Assembly: GCF_902497555.1 (NCBI RefSeq)
Contig: NZ_CABVGP010000001.1
Coordinates: forward strand, 3,204,501 to 3,268,500
Direction: 5' to 3'
Length of the DNA stretch: 64,000 bases
From: Amycolatopsis camponoti
Lineage (GTDB): Bacteria; Actinomycetota; Actinomycetes; Mycobacteriales; Pseudonocardiaceae
Positions within the stretch are counted from its first letter, which is position 1; every line of letters begins with the position of its first letter. Below, one piece after another: positions 24,863 to 31,738 of the stretch. Below the pieces are notes generated by a model. The model did not search any database and was not told where the DNA came from. It was given only the letters and a program-made list of their open reading frames with translations. The position numbers and the translations under genes were made by a program.

Positions 24863-26080
24863 ATGGCCAAGGACGAAGTCAGCCGGCGGCTCGCGTTGAA
24901 GCGCGGCGGGGCGCTGGGAGTGCTGGGCGCGGCGACCGTGGCGTCGCCGGCGCTGTGGACGTGGCCGGCCGAGGCGTCGGTCGCCCGGACCGGAGCCGGC
25001 GCGGATCCCCGGTGGGTGTGGGATCCCGAGGCCGACGCGCTGCTCGCGTCGGTCATCGACCGCGGCGACGTGCCGGCGGTGAACGCGCTGCTGCGGACGT
25101 GGAAGAAGAACGGCCAGGCCCTCCCCGACGGCCTGCCCGCCGACGTGCGGGACTTCGTCGAGCGGGCGCGGCAGCTGCCGTCCTGGACCGACCAGGGCAA
25201 GCTCGCCAAGTCGTTCGCGTTCACCGAGAAGCGCGGCCTCTACCTCGGGATCCTGTACGGCCTGGCGAGCGGGATGATCAGCACGGTCATCCCGCACGAG
25301 GCGCGCGCGGTGTACTACTCCAAGGGCGGCGCGGCCATGAAGGACCGCATCACCAAGACCGCCAAGCTCGGCTACGACATCATGACGCGCAACGCCTTCG
25401 CCGCCGACGGCGAGATGATCGTGACGTGCGTGAAGACCCGGCTCGTGCACGCCGCGGTGCGCCATCTCCTGCCACGGTCGCCGGGGTGGACGGGCACCGC
25501 CGACCAGACGGCGCCGATCAGCCAGCGGGACATGCTCGTCACGTGGCACAGCCTGCCGACGACCGTGATGGGGAAGCTGACCTCGTGGGAGGTGCCGATC
25601 CCGCGCGCGGAGTCCGACGGGTTCCTGCACTCCTGGCAGCTGACCGCGCACATGCTCGGCATCATGGACGAGTACATCCCGGCGTCCTGGACCGAAGCGA
25701 ACGCCCAGGCCGAGCAGATCCTGACCCCGGTGCTCGCCCCGACCGACGAGGGCATCGCCCTGGCCGAGATCCTGCTCAACCTGGGGTCCTCTGTGGACGG
25801 TGGCGTGCTGAGCACGCACGTCCTCGGCGCGCTCACGCGGTTCATGCTCGGTGACCGGATCGCGAACTGGCTGCGCATCCCCCGCGAGCCGGTCTGGGAC
25901 CCGCTGCTCGACGTGGCCTGGGGCCCGTTCATCGCGGTCCGCGAGGGCCTGCTCCCGTTCCCGCTGGCCCCGGCGGCGTACTGGACGTTCGACGAGATCA
26001 TCCGCCAGGCGACGCTGCTGTTCCTGTCCGAGGGGAACCCGATCAGCATCGAGATCCCCGACGCGAACCGCCCGTCCTGA
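24863..26080 (+). CDS. lcp: latex-clearing protein (Lcp), rubber oxygenase
   Basis: 405 aa with RBS GGAGAAG. A Tat signal (SRRLALKRGG, then a hydrophobic stretch to ~39) implies export. Lcp is a b-type haem dioxygenase that cleaves poly(cis-1,4-isoprene) into oligo-isoprenoids with aldehyde and keto ends. The residues described for Lcp of Streptomyces sp. K30 (E148, R164, K167, T168, haem ligand H198) fall at E146, R162, K165, T166 and H196 here with identical spacing. The DUF2236/MpaB-like fold continues to a FLSEGNPISIEIPD end. Partner oxiAB genes are absent; an acyl-CoA dehydrogenase lies divergent. Confidence 0.92.
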   Translation: MAKDEVSRRLALKRGGALGVLGAATVASPALWTWPAEASVARTGAGADPRWVWDPEADALLASVIDRGDVPAVNALLRTWKKNGQALPDGLPADVRDFVERARQLPSWTDQGKLAKSFAFTEKRGLYLGILYGLASGMISTVIPHEARAVYYSKGGAAMKDRITKTAKLGYDIMTRNAFAADGEMIVTCVKTRLVHAAVRHLLPRSPGWTGTADQTAPISQRDMLVTWHSLPTTVMGKLTSWEVPIPRAESDGFLHSWQLTAHMLGIMDEYIPASWTEANAQAEQILTPVLAPTDEGIALAEILLNLGSSVDGGVLSTHVLGALTRFMLGDRIANWLRIPREPVWDPLLDVAWGPFIAVREGLLPFPLAPAAYWTFDEIIRQATLLFLSEGNPISIEIPDANRPS

Positions 26081-26083
26081 CCG

Positions 26084-26114
26084 CCCGGGGCCGCCGTGGC
26101 CGGGCGGCCCCGGG
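26084..26114. terminator. strong hairpin between lcp and convergent MFS
   Basis: CCCGGGGCCGCC and GGCGGCCCCGGG (12-bp perfect stem) flank a 7-base loop, starting three bases after the lcp stop and ending four bases before the convergent MFS stop. Likely a bidirectional terminator. Confidence 0.85.
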
Positions 26115-26118
26115 TTCG

Positions 26119-27453
26119 TCAGTCCAGCATGGAGTTCTTCGTCTCCGGGGCCCACTTCACCGACACCACCAGCCCCACCACCAGAACCAGTGTCAGGATC
26201 AGCATCGTCGGGGAGAAGCCGATCCCGTCCAGGGCCAGCGGGAGCAGGAACGTGCCGATCGCCGAGCCCACGCGGCTCAACCCGTTCAGCAGGCCCACTC
26301 CCGAACTGCGCAGGTCCGTCGGGAACAGCTCCGGCGGGTACACCTGGTCGAGGTTGACCGCCGCCGACATGGTGAACGTGAAGACCAGGAACAGCGGGAA
26401 CAGCAGCGCCGTCGGGGCGTCCGGCCAGACCGCCATCGGGGCCATCGTCACGATCAGCACCACGAACGACCAGATCGTCAGGCCGCGGCGGGTCATCTTC
26501 GCGACCAGCCACAGGCCGCCGAAGCTGCCCAGCAGCAGGAACAGGTTCAGGATGCCGTCGCTGGTCGTGTCCTCCTCGCCGATGCCGATCTTGAGCAGCA
26601 CCAGCGGCAGGAACGTGTAGATTGCGAAGTACGGGATGACCTGCGCGTTGTAGAAGATCGCGCCGAACGCCGTGGCGCGGCGGTACTGCTTGCCGAACAG
26701 CTCGCGGTAGCGCGCCCGCCGCTCCGGGCGGTGGGTGGCCACCAGCTGCTCGAACGACGCTTCGTCGCCGCGCAGCCGGCGCACCACCGCGCGGGCCTGG
26801 TCGAGGCGGCCCTGCGTCAGCAGCCAGCGCGGGGACTCCGGGACGCCGATGCGCAGCAGCACCACGGCGATCGCCGGGAGACAGCTCGTCGCCAGCAGCC
26901 AGCGCCACGAATCGCCGCCCAGGGAGATCAGGTAGTTGCCGAGGAAGAACGCCGCGACGTAGCCCACGGTCCACAGCACCGTCAGCGACGCCAGCAGCCC
27001 ACCGCGGTACTTGCGCGGGACGAACTCCGCGACGAGGGTCGGCCCCAGTGCGTAGTCGGCGCCGATGCCGATCCCGATCAAGAGCCGCAGGATGAACAGC
27101 TGCACGGGATCCTGCACGAAGAACTCCGCGGCCGACGCGACGGCGATCAGCAGGAAGTCCACAGTGTACAGTCGCTGGCGGCCGATCTTGTCCGCCGCCC
27201 AGCCGACCAGCACGCTGCCGAGGAAGATCCCGATCAGCGCCGACGCGCCGAGCAGGCCCTCCCACACCGCGCCGAACCCGAGCGAGGACGCGATCACCGG
27301 CAGGGCGATGCTGATGATGCCCAGCTCGTAGCCGTCGGAGTAGTTGGCGCAGAACGTCAGCGCCGTGATGCGCAGGTGGAACCGGTTGAGGGGGACGTCG
27401 TCGAAAGCGGTGACCGCCTCACTCGGGGAGGAAGAGGTCTTGCTCTGCGGCAT
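26119..27453 (-). CDS. MFS metabolite:H+ symporter (sugar-porter-like)
   Basis: 444 aa, 12 hydrophobic segments. Motifs: GWAADKIGRQRLY in loop 2-3, ESPRWLL after helix 6 with a long central loop, and PTDLRSSGVGLLNGLSRVGSAIG in the second half, which match the AAHS/sugar-porter type importers of acids or sugars. It overlaps the stop of the RpiR gene by 35 bp (an in-frame GTG at 27414 would remove the overlap), so it is operonic with it. Import of the lyase substrate is a reasonable guess. Confidence 0.88.
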   Translation of the reverse strand: MPQSKTSSSPSEAVTAFDDVPLNRFHLRITALTFCANYSDGYELGIISIALPVIASSLGFGAVWEGLLGASALIGIFLGSVLVGWAADKIGRQRLYTVDFLLIAVASAAEFFVQDPVQLFILRLLIGIGIGADYALGPTLVAEFVPRKYRGGLLASLTVLWTVGYVAAFFLGNYLISLGGDSWRWLLATSCLPAIAVVLLRIGVPESPRWLLTQGRLDQARAVVRRLRGDEASFEQLVATHRPERRARYRELFGKQYRRATAFGAIFYNAQVIPYFAIYTFLPLVLLKIGIGEEDTTSDGILNLFLLLGSFGGLWLVAKMTRRGLTIWSFVVLIVTMAPMAVWPDAPTALLFPLFLVFTFTMSAAVNLDQVYPPELFPTDLRSSGVGLLNGLSRVGSAIGTFLLPLALDGIGFSPTMLILTLVLVVGLVVSVKWAPETKNSMLD

Positions 27454-28243
27454 AGTCTTCGAAGCCTTCCAGTCGTTGCCGGGCCGTGGCGCCGGCCGCG
27501 TCGGCCATCGCCTCGACCAGCGCCACGGTCAGCGAGACGACCGCGGCGTGGGAGTCGAACACGAACTCCGACGCGACGCCCGCGCTGAGCACGTCGTCGG
27601 CGAGAGGGGTCAGCGCCGTGACGGGCCGGTCCGTGATCAGGAGGGTGCGCAGGCCCAGCGCGCGGGCCTGCTCGAGCGCGGCGGCGCTTTCCCGCGGGTA
27701 ACGGGGGAGCGCGACCAGGACCAGCGTCCGCGCGCCGCACCGGTGGGCGTGGCGCAGGGAGTCGCCGAAGACGCTGCCGGAGTCGGTCAGCAGCCGGACG
27801 TCCGGGTGGATCTTCGTGGCCAGGTAAGCGAAAGCGGCCGCTTGGGCCGCGGAGACGCGGTAGCCCGCCACGACGAGCGGGACGGATTCCATGAGCCCCG
27901 CCGCGAGCGTCCGCAGGCGGGTGTCGTCGGCCAACTGCGCCCGCAGGGCGCCGAGGTTCCGGACGTCGGCGTCGATCGCGTCCTGGAACTTGTTGCCGCC
28001 GCACTCCGGCTCGGGCTCGGCCGCCGCTTCCCGCAGGTAGCGGCGGAACCCGGCGTAGCCGTCGAACCCGAGCAACGCGACGAACCGGGTGACCGACGGC
28101 TGGCTGACCTGCGCGTACTCGGCGAGCTCGGCGCTGGTGAGCGCCACGGCCTCGGCCGCGTGGTCGGCGAGGTAGCTGGCGATGCGCCGCTGCGCCGGGG
28201 TCAGCCGGTGGGCGGTGAGCAGCTCGTGCAGCGACCGGGACAC
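27419..28243 (-). CDS. RpiR/MurR-family regulator with SIS domain
   Basis: 274 aa. N-terminal HTH_6: LTPAQRRIASYLADHAAEAVALTSAELAEYAQVSQPSVTRFVALLGFDGYAGFRRYL. The SIS domain covers ~110-240 (VPLVVAGYRVSAAQAAAFAYLATKI, LVLVALPRYPRESAAALEQA), which usually binds phosphosugars but in this setting could bind another acid. It is divergent from the ammonia-lyase-like gene and operonic with the MFS importer, suggesting one catabolic unit. Confidence 0.9.
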   Translation of the reverse strand: MSRSLHELLTAHRLTPAQRRIASYLADHAAEAVALTSAELAEYAQVSQPSVTRFVALLGFDGYAGFRRYLREAAAEPEPECGGNKFQDAIDADVRNLGALRAQLADDTRLRTLAAGLMESVPLVVAGYRVSAAQAAAFAYLATKIHPDVRLLTDSGSVFGDSLRHAHRCGARTLVLVALPRYPRESAAALEQARALGLRTLLITDRPVTALTPLADDVLSAGVASEFVFDSHAAVVSLTVALVEAMADAAGATARQRLEGFEDYAAEQDLFLPE

Positions 28244-28272
28244 CGGGTCTCCGTCCTTGTGTGAATGAGTAG

Positions 28273-28300
28273 TTTCATGTCACCTTAGGAATGAATGAAA
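28273..28300. promoter_or_regulatory. candidate RpiR operator (TTTCAT-N16-ATGAAA)
   Basis: Inverted repeat in the AT-richer gap between rpiR and the lyase gene. GAATGA also recurs (28262, 28289). RpiR-family sites are typically A/T-rich inverted repeats, but the pairing here is short. Confidence 0.45.
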
Positions 28301-28333
28301 ACTTGTCAAGAGCGCTTGTTAGGGAAGGTGGCG

Positions 28334-29776
28334 ATGACCGACACCAACCGCATCGAGATCAGCGGGGCCGGCCTCCGCTGCGCCGACGTGGTGCGCGTGG
28401 CCCGGCGCAGTGCGTCGACGGAGCTCGGGGCCGACGCGCTGAAGAAGGCGGAGTCGAGCTATCAGCTGGCCGTCGAGCTGGGCGCCAAGCGCGCGGTCTA
28501 CGGCCGCACGACCGGGGTCGGCGCGAACCGGCACACCGTCGTCGACCCGGAGTCGGCCGACCACCACGGCCTGCGCCTGCTGCGCAGCCACGCGGGCGGG
28601 ACCGGCGACCCGCTGCCGGACGACGCCGTGCGCGCGGTGATGGCCATCCGCCTCAACCAGCTGGCCGCCGGCGGGAGCGGCGTGCACCCGCGGCTGCTGG
28701 AGGTGCTGCAGACGGCGTTGCGCGTCGGCGCGCTCCCGCACGTCCACTCGCGCGGCGCGATCGGCACCGGCGACCTCGCCCAGCTCGCCGAGATCGCCCT
28801 GACCCTGGCGGGGGAGCTGCCGTGGGCGGCGGGCGACCTCGACCCGGTCGCGATCAGCCCGGGCGACGCGCTCGCGTTCATTTCCAGCAACGCCGCCACC
28901 CTGGGCGAGGCCGTCCTGGCCTGGCACGACCTCAGCCGGCTGCTCGCGGCGAGCCACGTCGTCACGGCGCTGACGTTCTGCGCGCTCGGCGGCTCGGCCG
29001 AGGCGTACTCGGAGCGCGTCCACGCCGCGCGGCCGCACCCGGGCGCCGTCCACTGCGCCGCCGAGATGCGTCGCCTGCTGACCGGTGCCGCCGAAGGGCG
29101 GCGGCTGCAGGATCCGTTCGGGCTACGGGCGTTCCCGCAGGTCCAGGCCCCGGCACTGGACGCCGTGGCGGCCGTCGAAAGCGTGCTGGCCATCGACATC
29201 AACGCCGCCGCGGAGAACCCGCTGATCGACGTCGAGACCGAGCAGGCCTACCACCACGGCCAGTTCTCGACCGCGCACGTGGCGCTGGCGTTCGACCAGC
29301 TGCGCGCGGCGCTGCACCACGTCGCGGAGCTGTCCACCGCGCGGCTGGGCGACCTGGTGGAGCCGGACCTGAGCGGGCTGCCACCGTTCCTCGCCGAGGG
29401 GCCGGCGGGCAGCTCGGGGATCATGATCCTGGAGTACGTCGCCCACGACGCGCTGGGCACGCTGCGGCACGCGGCCTCACCGGTCACGCTCGGGACCGCG
29501 GTGATCTCCCGCGGGCTGGAGGACCACGCGAGCTTCTCGACGCACGCCGTCCGCAGCACGGTCGCCGCCACCGCGGCGTACCGGACGGTGCTGGCGTGCG
29601 AGCTGCTCGCCGCGGTCCGCGCGCTCCGGTTGTCCGGCGTCCGGCTACCGGACACGCCGCTGCGGGAAGCGTTCCGCCTCGCCGACGGCGGCCTTCCGCA
29701 CATCCCGGAGGACCACCCGCTCAGCGCGGAGATCAAACAGGCCGAGCGGCTCCTGGACCGGCTGGCCGTGCTCTGA
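28334..29776 (+). CDS. aromatic amino acid/histidine ammonia-lyase family protein with altered MIO triad
   Basis: 480 aa from ATG at 28334 (MTDTNRIEIS); an upstream ATG at 28295 lies in the likely operator. The lyase fold is clear: YGRTTG (56-61, usual YGVNTG), NQLAAGGSGVHP, ISPGDALAFISSNAATLG, NPLIDVE and FDQLRAALHHVAELSTAR. The MIO cofactor normally forms from Ala-Ser-Gly in a GASGD motif; here the site reads GAIGTGDLAQL, i.e. Gly144-Thr145-Gly146. That changes the nucleophile precursor, so ammonia-lyase activity is uncertain and an altered or MIO-less chemistry is possible. Confidence 0.85.
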   Translation: MTDTNRIEISGAGLRCADVVRVARRSASTELGADALKKAESSYQLAVELGAKRAVYGRTTGVGANRHTVVDPESADHHGLRLLRSHAGGTGDPLPDDAVRAVMAIRLNQLAAGGSGVHPRLLEVLQTALRVGALPHVHSRGAIGTGDLAQLAEIALTLAGELPWAAGDLDPVAISPGDALAFISSNAATLGEAVLAWHDLSRLLAASHVVTALTFCALGGSAEAYSERVHAARPHPGAVHCAAEMRRLLTGAAEGRRLQDPFGLRAFPQVQAPALDAVAAVESVLAIDINAAAENPLIDVETEQAYHHGQFSTAHVALAFDQLRAALHHVAELSTARLGDLVEPDLSGLPPFLAEGPAGSSGIMILEYVAHDALGTLRHAASPVTLGTAVISRGLEDHASFSTHAVRSTVAATAAYRTVLACELLAAVRALRLSGVRLPDTPLREAFRLADGGLPHIPEDHPLSAEIKQAERLLDRLAVL

Positions 29777-29783
29777 TGCCCCG

Positions 29784-29820
29784 GCAGTCACGCGTGCTGC
29801 CCGCCGGATCACGCGTGATG
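29784..29820. terminator. inverted repeats between convergent lyase and lipoprotein genes
   Basis: GGCAG-N9-CTGCC (29784-29802) and the perfect 12-mer ATCACGCGTGAT (29809-29820), both containing CACGCGTG, sit between the lyase stop and the convergent lipoprotein stop. They may act as a terminator or be a paired protein-binding site; the evidence does not separate the two. Confidence 0.4.
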
Positions 29821-29841
29821 CCGTTCCGGACACGGGTTCGC

Positions 29842-30219
29842 TCAGAGGCCGCACGCCTTGGTCAGCGCGGTGACCTGCTCGGACTTGCGCCGCACCCAGT
29901 CCGCCGGGCCGGTGACCAGGTCGTCGACCGTGGTCTCGCGCAGCGTGGTCGCCAGGGAGCCGATCGCCTCGCCGGCGGTCGTGCCGGCGGCGCGTTCCGC
30001 GAGGGCCGTCAGCTCACGGCCGGCCTCGTGCGCGCGGTCCGCCGCGGCTCGCGGGTCGGCGAGATCGGGAGTGGCGGTGGCGATCCGGACCGCGTCGGTG
30101 CAGACGCTGACCGTCGTGGCGGCATTGCCGACGCGGCCGGCGGTTTCGGAGGCCGCGCCGCAGCCCGTGAGAGCCAGCAGGAGACCGCCGGCGATGGCCG
30201 CTGTCGCGAGTCGTTTCAT
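29842..30219 (-). CDS. small lipoprotein
   Basis: 125 aa. Lipoprotein signal MKRLATAAIAGGLLLALTGC with lipobox LTGC at 17-20, so the mature chain is anchored from Cys20. The rest is helical (DPRAAADRAHEAGRELTALAERA) and ends in ...LTKACGL. No family recognised. Its ATG overlaps the terC stop by four bases, so it is co-translated with TerC and shares its riboswitch-controlled leader. Confidence 0.8.
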   Translation of the reverse strand: MKRLATAAIAGGLLLALTGCGAASETAGRVGNAATTVSVCTDAVRIATATPDLADPRAAADRAHEAGRELTALAERAAGTTAGEAIGSLATTLRETTVDDLVTGPADWVRRKSEQVTALTKACGL

Positions 30220-31148
30220 CGGGTTTTCCCTTCAACCGGAACGTTGCGCGTCTTGAGGAGGCTCGCGGCGACCGCCGTCGCGAGGATGAGGCCGACCACG
30301 CCCAGCGAAAGCGCCGTGGGGATCTTCCAGATCTCCAGCAGCAGCATCTTCACGCCGACCCAGACGAGGACCAGCGCCAGGCCGAGCTTGAGGTAGACGA
30401 ACCGGTGCATGAGGTCGGCGAGCAGGAAGTACAGGGCGCGCAGGCCGAGGATGGCGAACGCGTTCGACGTGAACACCAGGAACGGTTCCTGGGTCACGGC
30501 GAAGATCGCGGGGATCGAGTCGACCGCGAAGACGACGTCGGTGACCTCGATCAGCACCAGCACGGCCAGCAGCGGCGTCGCCACCCAGCGGCCCGCTTCG
30601 CGGACGAGGAACTTCTTGCCGTGGTGGACATCCGTCGACGGGACAAGCCTGCGGAAGACGCGCAGGACGACGTTCCGGTCGTAGTCCACCGTCTCCGAGC
30701 GGTGCAGCGCCATCCGGATGCCGGTGAGGACGAGGAAAGCGCCGAACACGTAGAGGATCCAGGCGAAGCTCGCGAGCAGCGCCGAGCCGGCGGCGATGAA
30801 CACCGCCCGGAAGACCAGGGCGCCGATGACGCCGTAGAACAGGATGCGGTGCTGGTGTTCGCGAGGCACGGCGAAGTAGCCGAAGATGATCGCGAACACG
30901 AAGACGTTGTCGACGGCCAGGGATTTCTCGATCACGTAGCCGGCGAAGTACTGACCGGCGAGCTCCGCGCCCCAGACCCACCAGACCACGGCGCCGAACG
31001 CGACGCCCAGCGCGACCCACACAGCGGACCACGTGAGCGCTTCGCGGACGCCGACGACGTGCGCCTTGCGGTGGGCGAACAGGTCGACCGCGAGCATCAG
31101 CAGGATGACGCCCAGCACGGCGGCCCAGGCCCAGATGGGGACGGTCAC
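30216..31148 (-). CDS. terC: TerC-family membrane protein (Mn2+ export candidate)
   Basis: 310 aa, about nine membrane helices. TerC-family signatures are visible: EKSLAVDNVFVFAIIFGYFAVPREHQHRILFYGV and EVTDVVFAVDSIPAIFAVTQEPFLVFTSNAFAILGLRALYF, carrying conserved acidic residues in membrane segments. Members such as Alx/MeeF-type proteins export Mn2+. The start is GTG at 31146-31148 with SD GGAGGAG (31155-31161). The 5' leader is a yybP-ykoY riboswitch, which agrees with a Mn2+ role. A downstream lipoprotein is coupled to it. Confidence 0.92.
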   Translation of the reverse strand: MTVPIWAWAAVLGVILLMLAVDLFAHRKAHVVGVREALTWSAVWVALGVAFGAVVWWVWGAELAGQYFAGYVIEKSLAVDNVFVFAIIFGYFAVPREHQHRILFYGVIGALVFRAVFIAAGSALLASFAWILYVFGAFLVLTGIRMALHRSETVDYDRNVVLRVFRRLVPSTDVHHGKKFLVREAGRWVATPLLAVLVLIEVTDVVFAVDSIPAIFAVTQEPFLVFTSNAFAILGLRALYFLLADLMHRFVYLKLGLALVLVWVGVKMLLLEIWKIPTALSLGVVGLILATAVAASLLKTRNVPVEGKTR

Positions 31149-31157
31149 GGCACACTC

Positions 31158-31181
31158 CTCCGGTTCGATGGCGAACCGGAG
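31158..31181 (-). promoter_or_regulatory. RBS-sequestering hairpin of terC (expression platform)
   Basis: Perfect 10-bp stem CTCCGGTTCG/CGAACCGGAG with a 4-base loop (read on the minus strand as 31181-31158). The distal arm contains the first bases of the terC SD (GGAG, 31158-31161). The proximal arm overlaps the P1 strand of the riboswitch, so the two folds exclude one another: closed without metal, open when P1 forms. Confidence 0.8.
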
Positions 31182-31273
31182 GTCTTCCCGGCCACCCAGA
31201 AGGTGGCGCCGGCACCGGGTCTGCGCAGAGACAGCCGTATTGACGATGCCGGACCGAGCGGGTACTCCCCTCC
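31178..31273 (-). ncRNA. yybP-ykoY manganese riboswitch
   Basis: On the minus strand the leader contains the family's conserved blocks in order: GGAGGGGAGTACC (from 31273), CATCGTCAATACGG, an ACCCGG...GCCGG pairing region and GGGAAGACCTCC (to 31178). GGAGG (31273-31269) pairs with CCTCC (31182-31178) to close P1. This is the Mn2+-sensing class normally found before mntP, terC/alx and P-type pumps. Here it precedes terC by ~30 bases and would free its SD on metal binding. A -35-like TTGACA lies at 31306-31311 (minus). Confidence 0.88.
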
Positions 31274-31334
31274 GTCTCCTCCAGAATGACGAACTGTGCT
31301 TCGTCTGTCAAGTGTGGACGGCTATGCTGCGACG

Positions 31335-31643
31335 ATGGCCACGTGGACGTTCCTGAGCAATCACGCGCACGTTCTGCTGTGCGTGGCGGAGAACCCGGAC
31401 CACAAGCTGCACGACATCGCCGAGCGCGTCGGCATCACTGAGCGTGGCGTCCAGCTGATCCTCGCGGACCTGATCGCGGACGGCTACGTCGAACGCGAGC
31501 GCGTCGGGCGGCGCAACCACTACACGATCCACCCGGAGAGCCGGTTGCGTCACCCGCTGGAGGCGCACCACCGGGTGGCGGAGCTGGTGGAGGCTTTGGG
31601 CCCGGAGCGTCCCTGCGTGCGAAGCGGCGCAAAGATTCCGTAA
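31335..31643 (+). CDS. winged-helix DNA-binding protein
   Basis: 102 aa from ATG MATWTFLSNHAHVLLC. HTH: HKLHDIAERVGITERGVQLILADLIADGYVERERVGRRNHYTI, a compact winged helix without effector domain, common in actinomycetes. A TATGCT at 31323-31328 puts the likely transcription start at the ATG itself, so the mRNA is probably leaderless. It is divergent from terC and 95 bp upstream of kup; targets unknown. Confidence 0.85.
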   Translation: MATWTFLSNHAHVLLCVAENPDHKLHDIAERVGITERGVQLILADLIADGYVERERVGRRNHYTIHPESRLRHPLEAHHRVAELVEALGPERPCVRSGAKIP

Positions 31644-31738
31644 ATTCGCGTGGACTCCTCCGCGCCCCGGCGCGAAAACCGGCGTCCGGCCGGAGCGGGC
31701 CAGTAGGGTCCGGCGTGCCCGGCGCCGAGGAGGAGCAC

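Noticed and set aside
31644..31738. Possible c-di-AMP riboswitch before kup
   Set aside because: Only 95 bp available and none of the conserved ydaO-type blocks are present.
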